From Candidatus Woesearchaeota archaeon (GTDB lineage: Archaea; Nanobdellota; Nanobdellia; Woesearchaeales; UBA10200): 9,590 nt of DNA. Below the pieces are notes generated by a model, which ran no database searches, was not told the DNA's origin, and was given only the letters and a program-made list of their open reading frames with translations. Numbering within the stretch: position 1 is the stretch's first letter; the number at the start of each line of letters is the position of its first letter. A program made the position numbers and the translations under genes. The stretch covers positions 1 to 9,590 of the forward strand of contig JAGVZX010000129.1 of NCBI GenBank assembly GCA_018302185.1, read 5' to 3'. This document shows positions 1 through 5,656 of the stretch, piece by piece.

Positions 1-681
1 AAGAAATCAGCTGTCTTTGTCTTTGACGAGGCTGACAAGCTTGAGGACCTGGATTTCATGTACATGATTCTTGAGGAGATTTACAAAAAAACAATAATTC
101 TGATAGCCAATCACAGGGACTGGGTCATGGATTTGGACGAAAGAATAAAGTCAAGGCTGATGCCGGAAGTCACAGAGTTTAAGCCGTATAATTACGAAGA
201 GACAAAAGGAATCCTGAAGCAGAGGATGGATGCTGCTTTCCACCCAAATGCCTGGGATGAAGGCGCTTTTGAATTGATTGCAAGGAAAACAGCTGATCTG
301 CAGGACATGAGGACGGGGCTTCATCTGATGAAGGAATCCGGGTTGATTGCAGAAGGCAAATCCTCAAGAAAGATACTGCCGGAGCATGCGCAGGCTGCAT
401 TGGGCAAGATAAACAATTTCACCATCAAAAAAACAAGCGATTTGGCATCAGACGAGCAGCTGATTGTGGACTTGATAAAGGACAATTCCGGGAAAAAGAT
501 TGGAGATTTATTCAAAATCTACCAGGACAACGGCGGAAACCTTGTATACAAGTCGTTCCAGAGGAAAATAGAGTACTTAAGCAAGAACAATTTCATACTT
601 GTTGAGAAAACTGCAGGCGGCAATGAAGGCAACACCACAATCATCAGGCATAATTCCGAGAAAAAGCTGACGGAGTTTTGA
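1..681 (+). CDS. cdc6: Orc1/Cdc6 replication initiator, C-terminal part (5' end outside window)
   Basis: The frame is open from base 1, so the gene starts outside the window; 226 residues remain of a family usually near 400. It is an AAA+ ATPase that binds replication origins and loads the MCM helicase. In fragment numbering, the Walker B motif VFVFDEAD lies at residues 5-12, the sensor-1 Asn at 37 (ILIAN), the SRL box with the likely arginine finger at 51-53 (R52), and a sensor-2-like DMR at 102-104. From about residue 145 to the end there is a winged-helix-like DNA-binding domain (DEQLIVDLIK, then KSFQRKIEYLSKNNFI). The Walker A motif is in the missing part. It ends 27 bases before the stop of the convergent lipoprotein gene. 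The family assignment is secure; whether it is the main initiator of the chromosome cannot be told from here. Confidence 0.93.
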   Translation, partial: KKSAVFVFDEADKLEDLDFMYMILEEIYKKTIILIANHRDWVMDLDERIKSRLMPEVTEFKPYNYEETKGILKQRMDAAFHPNAWDEGAFELIARKTADLQDMRTGLHLMKESGLIAEGKSSRKILPEHAQAALGKINNFTIKKTSDLASDEQLIVDLIKDNSGKKIGDLFKIYQDNGGNLVYKSFQRKIEYLSKNNFILVEKTAGGNEGNTTIIRHNSEKKLTEF

Positions 682-708
682 TTTTGAATAGATATTTGTT
701 ACATTAAT

Positions 709-1797
709 TTACTGATTTGGAACCAATTTGCATTTCTTATCAATACATTTTGGAGTTGCTTTAAAACATACCTCTCTTGCTAAACACTCAGTGGGACCAA
801 GTTTTTCTAAATTTTGAAGCCATAAATCTAGATATTTTTTATTTATAGCAGTTTGGCCGCCACTGCTCGAACAGGGGCATCGTCCGCTTTGTGTTTCGAC
901 ACAATCTGAATCCCCCTCACAAATTTTCCATTCATCTGGTATTGAAGTTAAGATTTTTTGTTTAGATTGCTCTGTTTCATTCTTATTTTTTTTCAAATTC
1001 CTCTCCAAAAAACCCAACGTCTTCTTCCAAGCATCCTTTGTTTCTTCAGGGGCATAATTCATTCCGCTTGGGTTTGCGAACGCGTGCCCGACTCCTTCAT
1101 AAATTTTGATTTCATTCTCTATGCCGAGCTCATTCAATGCAGTCTCAAACTTCTTTACAATATCAACCGGTATTGAAGTGTCAAGGCTGCCAAAAATCCC
1201 CAGCACAGGCCATTTGATAACCGACAATTTTGAGGCATTTGTTTCTAGATTTCCGTAATAAACCACAGTTGCCGCAAGCTTCTCGTTCAGAGCCAGCTGC
1301 AATGACATGGCGCCTCCAAAGCACCACCCCATTGAAGCTATTTTATTGTCATCAACATTGCCCTTGTTTTTCAGGTATCCGACGGCAGCCTTCATGTTTT
1401 GTATTGCACCGGTGTTGTTCTTCCTGATCTCTCCGGTCAATTGCCCAGCCTCGCTTGAATTCCTGGCGACTTTCCCATTGAACAAGTCAACTGCCAGCAC
1501 AACATACCCCTCTGCTGCAAGGCTTCTTGCCATTTCTTTTATGTTGTCATTCAGTCCCCACCACTCATGCACCATCACAACTGCAGGGTATATTCCGTCT
1601 TTTTTTGGTTCAGCAAGAAAGCCGACAGCAGGGCCATAATCAGTTTCTGTTGCTTCAATTCCAGAAGTATTTCCATTTTTTAGAATCTCGACATTTCTCA
1701 CATTGTTCTGGTTTTCTTGCACATTCTTGGGAACCTGCTGCGTGCATGAGGCTAACAAGATAAAAAGCAGAACAAAAGGGATATAGCTTAATTTCAT
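709..1797 (-). CDS. Dienelactone-hydrolase-family lipoprotein with C-terminal eight-cysteine domain
   Basis: 362 residues. Residues 1-17 form a hydrophobic signal ending in a lipobox (LLASC), with Cys18 as the likely lipidated residue, so the protein is probably anchored outside the membrane. Residues about 45-270 are an alpha/beta hydrolase of the dienelactone hydrolase family: VHEWWG around Glu78, nucleophile Cys159 in GWCFGGA, Asp206 in GSLDTSIP and His238 in GVGHAF. The Cys-Asp-His triad is complete, so it should be an active hydrolase; the substrate is unknown. After a charged Lys/Asn-rich linker (about 268-285), residues 290-362 carry eight cysteines (293, 299, 307, 309, 338, 344, 351, 356) in a compact, likely disulfide-bonded module. 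The start lies 2 bases after the acylphosphatase stop, so the two genes are almost certainly cotranscribed. Confidence 0.9.
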   Translation of the reverse strand: MKLSYIPFVLLFILLASCTQQVPKNVQENQNNVRNVEILKNGNTSGIEATETDYGPAVGFLAEPKKDGIYPAVVMVHEWWGLNDNIKEMARSLAAEGYVVLAVDLFNGKVARNSSEAGQLTGEIRKNNTGAIQNMKAAVGYLKNKGNVDDNKIASMGWCFGGAMSLQLALNEKLAATVVYYGNLETNASKLSVIKWPVLGIFGSLDTSIPVDIVKKFETALNELGIENEIKIYEGVGHAFANPSGMNYAPEETKDAWKKTLGFLERNLKKNKNETEQSKQKILTSIPDEWKICEGDSDCVETQSGRCPCSSSGGQTAINKKYLDLWLQNLEKLGPTECLAREVCFKATPKCIDKKCKLVPNQ

Positions 1798-1799
1798 AA

Positions 1800-2069
1800 T
1801 CAGCGTATGACTTCAAAGTTTTTAAAGTTTTCTGGCTCTTTGTGTTTTACTTTGATATTTTCAACCTTTGCAATGCCCGGCCCTTTCTTTATGAATTCAA
1901 TCAGTTCATTTATTTTTTCTTCATCACCCTGTGCAACAATTTCTACATTTCCGTCAGGAAGATTTTTTGCATACCCTTTCAACCCCAATTCCACAGCCTT
2001 TTTTCTTGTATTGTCCCTGAAGAAAACACCCTGGACTCTGCCGAAAGCAATAATATGCGCGCACTTCAT
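1800..2069 (-). CDS. acyP: Acylphosphatase
   Basis: 89 residues, the standard length of this enzyme, which hydrolyses acyl phosphates to carboxylate and phosphate. The signature loop GRVQGVFFRD (10-19) holds the phosphate-binding Arg18, and the catalytic Asn36 sits in YAKNLPDGNVEI. The rest fits the family's alpha/beta sandwich (EEKINELIEFIKKGP, then VENIKV). A TATA element (2091-2099) is centred about 26 bases before the ATG and there is no Shine-Dalgarno sequence, so the mRNA is probably leaderless. It is the first gene of a two-gene unit with the hydrolase lipoprotein. The substrate cannot be inferred, and no functional link with the second gene is established. Confidence 0.95.
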   Translation of the reverse strand: MKCAHIIAFGRVQGVFFRDNTRKKAVELGLKGYAKNLPDGNVEIVAQGDEEKINELIEFIKKGPGIAKVENIKVKHKEPENFKNFEVIR

Positions 2070-2090
2070 AAAACAAGTGTATTTTTTGGT

Positions 2091-2099
2091 TTTTATATA
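2091..2099 (-). promoter_or_regulatory. TATA box of acyP-dlh operon
   Basis: On the minus strand this reads TATATAAAA, centred about 26 bases before the acyP ATG. That is the usual TATA-to-transcription-start distance in archaea, so transcription likely begins at or next to the start codon. Confidence 0.6.
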
Positions 2100-2132
2100 G
2101 TTTATTGTTTATTTTCCATATTGAAGGTAACC

Positions 2133-2146
2133 ACTGGACACTGGAC
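2133..2146. repeat. Tandem 7-base repeat ACTGGAC x2, ORB-like core
   Basis: ACTGGAC is directly repeated with no spacer. With the preceding CC, the complement reads TCCAGTGG, which resembles the core of archaeal origin recognition boxes (TTCCAGTGGAAA type). It is in the spacer about 1.5 kb from cdc6. There is only one candidate, without the G-run or a clear A/T-rich unwinding element, so it is not evidence of an origin by itself. Confidence 0.25.
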
Positions 2147-2161
2147 ATCTGCCGGTGTGAA

Positions 2162-2170
2162 GTATTTAAA
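2162..2170 (+). promoter_or_regulatory. Possible TATA box for a short transcript
   Basis: GTATTTAAA is centred about 25 bases before the ATG at 2191, the same spacing as the other promoters here. It may drive the hairpin RNA or mini-ORF that follows. Confidence 0.35.
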
Positions 2171-2190
2171 CTAAATCAATCCAATATAAG

Positions 2191-2274
2191 ATGGCAGGAA
2201 AAAAGGAGTTGGTTTACAATTCCTCTTCCACCCCTTTTCCTGCTTTTATATTTCAAAAAAGAGGGATGAAATAA
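2191..2274 (+). other. Leaderless 27-codon mini-ORF or structured small RNA
   Basis: An ATG with a correctly spaced TATA element opens a 27-residue frame (MAGKKELVYN...). The same stretch holds a perfect 9-bp inverted repeat, GCAGGAAAA at 2194-2202 and TTTTCCTGC at 2235-2243, with further possible GG/CC pairing inside and a T-rich run just after it. It could be a tiny protein, a small RNA with a terminator-like stem, or a chance combination. From 2275 to about 2350 only short imperfect palindromes are visible (around 2292-2304 and 2322-2340). Confidence 0.25.
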
Positions 2275-2352
2275 GCGGCTAAAAAATAAAACCGGATAAC
2301 CCGGCAATCCAGAAAATTGACACTTTCCAATAAAGGAAGTATGTTGAATAGG

Positions 2353-2361
2353 ATATAAAGT
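2353..2361 (+). promoter_or_regulatory. TATA box for the two small genes
   Basis: ATATAAAGT lies about 48 bases before the ATG at 2405. That places the transcription start near 2383 and leaves a leader of roughly 20-25 nt, which contains the Shine-Dalgarno GGTGA. Confidence 0.5.
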
Positions 2362-2404
2362 TTATGCAGCACATAAAAACAATAAAACAAAAAAGGTGAC
2401 CAAA

Positions 2405-2527
2405 ATGGAATTAAGCAATGAATTTGTTGAAGATTTGTTCTTGAAGCAAATCAAGGAACTGACAATAAGGACAAACAGGCAATTAAGAAGCTTTGATGCC
2501 CAGTTCAGCGGCGTAAATGTAAAATGA
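2405..2527 (+). CDS. Small hypothetical protein, 40 aa
   Basis: I do not recognise the family. The frame (MELSNEFVEDLFLKQIKELT...) encodes 40 residues with a mixed-charge, probably helical first half. Translation is supported by a GGTGA Shine-Dalgarno sequence at 2395-2399, five bases before the ATG, and by a TATA element upstream that gives a short leader. The TGA stop is part of the Shine-Dalgarno sequence of the next small gene (TGAGGTGA), so the two are probably translated from one mRNA. There is no signal peptide, membrane segment or cysteine. Confidence 0.6.
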   Translation: MELSNEFVEDLFLKQIKELTIRTNRQLRSFDAQFSGVNVK

Positions 2528-2537
2528 GGTGATTGCA

Positions 2538-2657
2538 ATGAAAGAAGAAGAGGAATCGGAAGAGGATTTCTACAAAATAGAATATCTGGAAGGATATGTG
2601 GAAGATGATGAAATAAACAGCTCGGAAGAAGGGTTTATGATAGGGTATTTGGGATAA
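2538..2657 (+). CDS. Small acidic hypothetical protein, 39 aa
   Basis: No family is recognised. The 39 residues carry 15 Asp/Glu against 2 Lys, with an acidic N-terminus (MKEEEESEED), four tyrosines and a hydrophobic C-terminal motif EEGFMIGYLG. The Shine-Dalgarno sequence GAGGTGA (2526-2532) is strong, lies five bases before ATG, and overlaps the stop of the upstream small gene, which suggests coupled translation. A T-rich run follows directly after the TAA and probably ends the transcript. The acidity suggests a binding or antagonist role, but that is a guess. Confidence 0.6.
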   Translation: MKEEEESEEDFYKIEYLEGYVEDDEINSSEEGFMIGYLG

Positions 2658-2658
2658 A

Positions 2659-2675
2659 TTTTTTTATTATTTTTG
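2659..2675 (+). terminator. T-rich terminator after the small genes
   Basis: Runs of T (T7, then T5 after ATTA) begin two bases after the stop of the 39-aa gene, without a stem. This fits archaeal intrinsic termination at oligo-T tracts. Confidence 0.5.
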
Positions 2676-2685
2676 CAGCACAAAC

Positions 2686-2693
2686 TATATATA
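2686..2693 (+). promoter_or_regulatory. TATA box of the YrdC-domain gene
   Basis: TATATATA is centred about 26 bases before the ATG at 2716. No Shine-Dalgarno sequence precedes that ATG, so a leaderless mRNA is likely. Confidence 0.6.
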
Positions 2694-2715
2694 CTGTGAT
2701 TTCTTTCCCGATTTT

Positions 2716-3282
2716 ATGCGCATCCTGAATTTTGACGAGCTCAAGATGGAAAAGCCATCAATTATAGACGCTGTTGCAAGAGGCGCTGTCTTCATCTACC
2801 CGACTGACACGATTTACGGGATTGGATGCAATGCCCAGCTTTCAAACTCAGTCAAAAAAATAAGGCTGCTCAAGTCAAGGGCCTCAAACCCGTTTTCTGT
2901 GATTGCGCCGTCCATAGAATGGGTTTATGAGAGCTGCATGGTCACAAAAGAAGGTGAGGAATGGCTTGGAAAGCTGCCAGGCCCCTATACTTTAATCTTT
3001 AAATTAAAAAATAACTGCGTTGCAAAAGAAGTCAATCCCGGCTTAAAAACTTTAGGCGTCAGAATCCCAAACCACTGGATAAGGAAGCTTGTTGCTGAAG
3101 CAGAAATGCCTGTAGTCACAACATCTGTCAACAGGAGCAATGAAGATTACATGACTTCACTGGAAGACCTGGATCCTGCAATAAAAAGTGGGGTTGATTT
3201 CATGCTGTATGAAGGGAAAAAAGACAGCTCGCCGAGCAGGATAGTTGATTTGACGGAAAATGCAAGGGTTATAGAGAGATAA
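2716..3282 (+). CDS. tsaC: L-threonylcarbamoyladenylate synthase, YrdC/Sua5 family
   Basis: 188 residues forming one YrdC domain, without the C-terminal Sua5 domain of many archaeal homologues. The family makes threonylcarbamoyl-AMP from Thr, bicarbonate and ATP, the first step of t6A37 modification in tRNAs that read ANN codons. Visible motifs: YPTDTIYGIG (28-37), KSRASNPF (53-60), PGPYTLIF (88-95), GVRIPNH (114-120), TTSVNRS (135-141, usually TSAN.SG) and PSRIVDL (173-179, usually PST.VDL). The last two are altered at normally conserved small residues, so a YciO-type or otherwise diverged role is possible. The leaderless-type promoter supports the ATG. It lies 31 bases upstream of the phosphoesterase gene, which has its own TATA element. 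Confidence 0.85.
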   Translation: MRILNFDELKMEKPSIIDAVARGAVFIYPTDTIYGIGCNAQLSNSVKKIRLLKSRASNPFSVIAPSIEWVYESCMVTKEGEEWLGKLPGPYTLIFKLKNNCVAKEVNPGLKTLGVRIPNHWIRKLVAEAEMPVVTTSVNRSNEDYMTSLEDLDPAIKSGVDFMLYEGKKDSSPSRIVDLTENARVIER

Positions 3283-3283
3283 G

Positions 3284-3292
3284 TTTTTAAAT
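3284..3292 (+). promoter_or_regulatory. TATA box of the phosphoesterase gene
   Basis: TTTTTAAAT is centred about 26 bases before the ATG at 3314 and starts just after the stop of the upstream gene. It suggests separate, leaderless transcription. Confidence 0.5.
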
Positions 3293-3313
3293 GCCCATTC
3301 TTTATTTTGGTGT

Positions 3314-3931
3314 ATGGAAAAATCAAAATTAAGAATTCTTGCAGCCGGAGACATACATGGAGATACTTCGCAGGCAAAGAAGCTTGCCGAGCAGGCGGAA
3401 AAAGAGAACATAGACGTTGTTGTTCTGTGCGGCGATTTGACATATGCGGAAACGTCAACAGAGGGAATTATAGGCCCGTTTGTCAAGAAGCACAAGAAAG
3501 TAATATTAATACCCGGCAACCATGAGACGGTTGCAACCGCTGATTTTCTGGCTGAGCTTTACGGAGCCACCAACCTTCACGGCTACTCAATTAAGTACAA
3601 GGATGTCGGTTTGTTTGGGTGCGGCGGGGCGAATATAGGGCTGTTCCAGCTTGGCGAGGACGAGATTTTTGAGCTGATAAAAAAGGGCTATGAGAGAATC
3701 AAAGATGCAAAAAAGAAGATTTTAGTCACTCATGTCCATCCTTCAGGCTCATTGATGGAGAAATTTTCAAATATATTCCCCGGCAGCGAAGGGGTTAAAA
3801 AAGCAATTGACACTTTCAAGCCGGACTTTTTGCTTTGCAGCCATGTGCATGAGGCAGAAGGCATAGAGGAGATGATTGGCAAGACGAAAGTAATAAATGT
3901 GGGTAAGAAAGGGAAAGTTATTGAGGTCTAA
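3314..3931 (+). CDS. Calcineurin-like metallophosphoesterase
   Basis: 205 residues, a minimal single-domain phosphoesterase with the full set of dimetal motifs: GDIHGD (12-17; Asp13, His15), GDLTYAE (Asp41), GNHE (68-71; Asn69, His70), THVHPSG (139-145; His140, His142) and SHVHE (176-180; His177, His179, in place of the usual GHxH). There is no signal peptide or membrane segment, so it should act in the cytoplasm on a phosphomonoester or phosphodiester that cannot be specified; YfcE-like phosphodiesterases are the closest general group I can name. The gene overlaps the convergent hypothetical gene by 3 bases at the stop codons. The start is backed by a TATA element at the leaderless distance. 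Confidence 0.9.
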   Translation: MEKSKLRILAAGDIHGDTSQAKKLAEQAEKENIDVVVLCGDLTYAETSTEGIIGPFVKKHKKVILIPGNHETVATADFLAELYGATNLHGYSIKYKDVGLFGCGGANIGLFQLGEDEIFELIKKGYERIKDAKKKILVTHVHPSGSLMEKFSNIFPGSEGVKKAIDTFKPDFLLCSHVHEAEGIEEMIGKTKVINVGKKGKVIEV

Positions 3932-4314
3932 TAGAACTCTATACCATACTTTTTGTCCTTTGGTTTCGACTTTATCTCTTCTTCTGACTCTTCCTCTTCT
4001 TCGCTTTCATTTTTGACGTCCATTTTCTTCAGCTCTTCCTCGCTGAACAGCTCTGCAAACAAGTCGTCTGTTGACTGGGGTGTTCCTTCTGCAGTTTCTT
4101 GGGCTTGCTGCGCTGCTTCCGGGGTTGTTTCCGGCGCTTCGGAAGGGGTGCTGGCATCGCCAAATATGTTTGCAATCGGGCTTGCGACATTCTCCTGATT
4201 TTCGGGATGGTTTGTAAAAATCTCCTGTGAATCGCCGACAATGTTCTGCAGCATCCTGATTACTTTTTTGATGTCATCATGGGAGTCCTCTTTGGTGTCT
4301 ATGCTCAGTTTCAT
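3928..4314 (-). CDS. Conserved DPANN-type hypothetical protein with acidic tail
   Basis: 128 residues from the chosen ATG. An in-frame ATG at 4332 would add six residues (MPNAAA). I prefer 4314 because the protein then begins MKLSIDTKEDS, a head I recall (from memory, not a search) starting many DPANN hypothetical proteins, and because a TTTTTAAG element sits about 27 bases upstream. Three parts are visible: a helical head (DDIKKVIRMLQNIVGDS), a Pro/Ala/Thr/Gln/Glu-rich linker of low complexity, and a C-terminal segment with DDLFAELFSEEELKKM followed by a Glu/Ser run. The function is unknown; the short helical motif in the tail looks like a partner-binding peptide. It follows the surface-protein gene closely and could be cotranscribed with it. 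Confidence 0.8.
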   Translation of the reverse strand: MKLSIDTKEDSHDDIKKVIRMLQNIVGDSQEIFTNHPENQENVASPIANIFGDASTPSEAPETTPEAAQQAQETAEGTPQSTDDLFAELFSEEELKKMDVKNESEEEEESEEEIKSKPKDKKYGIEFY

Positions 4315-4337
4315 AGCAGCAGCATTGGGCATTCAGC

Positions 4338-4739
4338 TTAAAAATTTTTTGGTTTGTCCAGCGTCTCTGATATTTCGCTCAAAGCCTTTTCTTCAAGCTG
4401 CGTATCAATAATGCCCTTACCCCTTTTTCCCATCCCGTAGATGATAAAAACCGCAGTTAAAAGCATTGCAAAAATAACAGCGCCAATCAATAAAAATTTC
4501 CTGTTGAAAAAAAATGGTGTTGGCTTTTCTATTTTTGTTTCGGCTGCATTGTTTGTTTCATTGTCATCAAGCTTGGCTTCAGTTTTATTTCCGCTTATTG
4601 GCTGCGGGCTCTGCTCATCCTTTATTGATGTCAGATTAACCGGCGTTTCATTAGATTTTTTCTCTTCTATTTTAGGCTCAACGGGCTTATTTGCCGGCTG
4701 AATGGCTATGGCATCGATAAAAGTGCTATTTTCTATCAC
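4338..4739 (-). CDS. C-terminal part of a split surface protein: sequon-rich stalk, TM segment, cytoplasmic tail
   Basis: 133 residues if started at GTG 4739, with no Shine-Dalgarno or promoter signal. Residues 1-77 are a Pro/Glu/Lys/Asn/Thr-rich linker with five N-glycosylation sequons (N4, N30, N35, N51, N60). Residues 82-101 form one membrane helix, followed by the basic KRGKG and a 30-residue tail, which orients the tail inward. A sequon-rich stalk belongs outside the cell, yet this frame has no signal peptide; the upstream frame has one but no membrane anchor. The two frames are open together over 4748-4760 and a single -1 shift there fuses them. I read this as the end of one type I membrane protein of about 424 residues rather than an independent gene. 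Confidence 0.65.
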   Translation of the reverse strand: MIENSTFIDAIAIQPANKPVEPKIEEKKSNETPVNLTSIKDEQSPQPISGNKTEAKLDDNETNNAAETKIEKPTPFFFNRKFLLIGAVIFAMLLTAVFIIYGMGKRGKGIIDTQLEEKALSEISETLDKPKNF

Positions 4740-4744
4740 ATCGC

Positions 4745-5617
4745 TTATGCCTTTGATAGCCTATTCTTCAGAACTCTTTCATTTTTTTCAAATGCAGGCG
4801 TATCCTTAATCAATGCAGCATGGCCCGGAATTATGATTGTAGCAAGTGAAGTTATATCCTCGCTTGAGTGAATGTTCTGCAGGGATATGTTAAAGTAAAA
4901 AGGCTTTTTTACTTCAATGTTTTTATCAATGAACTGGCTCATTTTCAGCTGTTTTGGAAGAACCGTTATTGCCACGGTGTCTGTTGTCTTTTTCTCTGTC
5001 TCAAACCCGTTAAAATAGCTTAGATTCCCGGATAAGCTGTATTTCCCTTCTCTCTCGGCAGTGATTGATGATGTGCATGTTTTGTCATATTTTGGCTTAA
5101 GAGTGCCTTCCCATGCCATTTGCCTGTAATCGAGCTCGCAGCCTTTGGCTTCAATCACGTGAAATGGCGCCATGCCATAATCAAGAACAATGTCCGTTAT
5201 GTCAAATTCCGTAGGGTTTGTTATAGTTACAGCCAGCTCAGTTGACTCGCCCTGCAATAATGTGTTTAATATTGATTTGCTGCTTGTTGAAAGGCTTCCT
5301 GTAAGCTTGTATATGGTTACATCTACTTCATAATAATAAACGTAAGTAGTTATGTTTTTGTGGGAGAAATTAGCACTATTCAGGCAGACCCTGAATACAT
5401 TGTTTGGCTTGCAGGCGCCGTTCTCAACAATCAAGCCTCCTGCAGGGGTCTGCACAAATGCTTTTTTGCTGTTTTCATCATAAGTAAATTTAAAGGTACT
5501 GCCGTCTATTACCTTATCTGTGTCTGTTACAACCTTGCCTGAAAATATTTTTGTCTCAGCGGCAGCTAATGGTAATAACAGCATTAACAGAGAAAAAAAT
5601 ATTATCAGATTTTTCAT
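4745..5617 (-). CDS. N-terminal part of a split surface protein: signal peptide and Ig-like ectodomain
   Basis: 290 residues. Residues 1-20 are a clear signal peptide (LLPLAAA, cleavage near residue 20). The mature part is rich in beta strands and looks like one or two Ig-like (CARDB-type) domains, for example TELAVTITNPTEFDITDIVLDY at 127-148. Four cysteines (69, 78, 160, 181) could form two disulfides, and sequons at N83, N88, N198 and N243 fit an extracytoplasmic position. It stops at TAA 4745-4747 without an anchor; the stalk and membrane helix lie 5 bases further in the -1 frame. The function is unknown, perhaps adhesion or cell-envelope structure. A palindromic ATTTAAAT at 5641-5648 gives a promoter at the leaderless distance. 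Confidence 0.75.
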   Translation of the reverse strand: MKNLIIFFSLLMLLLPLAAAETKIFSGKVVTDTDKVIDGSTFKFTYDENSKKAFVQTPAGGLIVENGACKPNNVFRVCLNSANFSHKNITTYVYYYEVDVTIYKLTGSLSTSSKSILNTLLQGESTELAVTITNPTEFDITDIVLDYGMAPFHVIEAKGCELDYRQMAWEGTLKPKYDKTCTSSITAEREGKYSLSGNLSYFNGFETEKKTTDTVAITVLPKQLKMSQFIDKNIEVKKPFYFNISLQNIHSSEDITSLATIIIPGHAALIKDTPAFEKNERVLKNRLSKA

Positions 5618-5640
5618 TGTCTTGATGTTTTAATTTAAAT

Positions 5641-5648
5641 ATTTAAAT
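5641..5648 (-). promoter_or_regulatory. TATA box of the surface-protein gene
   Basis: ATTTAAAT is centred about 27 bases before the ATG at 5617, between that gene and the end of tatD 39 bases upstream. Confidence 0.5.
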
Positions 5649-5656
5649 CTAATGAT

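Noticed and set aside
1230..1763. Several overlapping plus-strand frames opposite the hydrolase lipoprotein
   Set aside because: Composition follows the complement of the real gene, with no start signals or recognisable domains.
2292..2304. Short palindrome CCGGATAACCCGG as an operator or terminator
   Set aside because: Only 4-bp arms, no T run after it and no regulator nearby; this is expected by chance.
1800..3282. A dispersed HypF hydrogenase-maturation system (acylphosphatase plus YrdC)
   Set aside because: No zinc-finger or Kae1-like module and no other hyp or hydrogenase gene is present; both proteins have common independent roles.
3953..4198. Ser/Ala-rich 81-codon frame opposite the acidic hypothetical protein
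   Set aside because: The Ser runs are just the complement of the Glu codon runs of the minus-strand gene.
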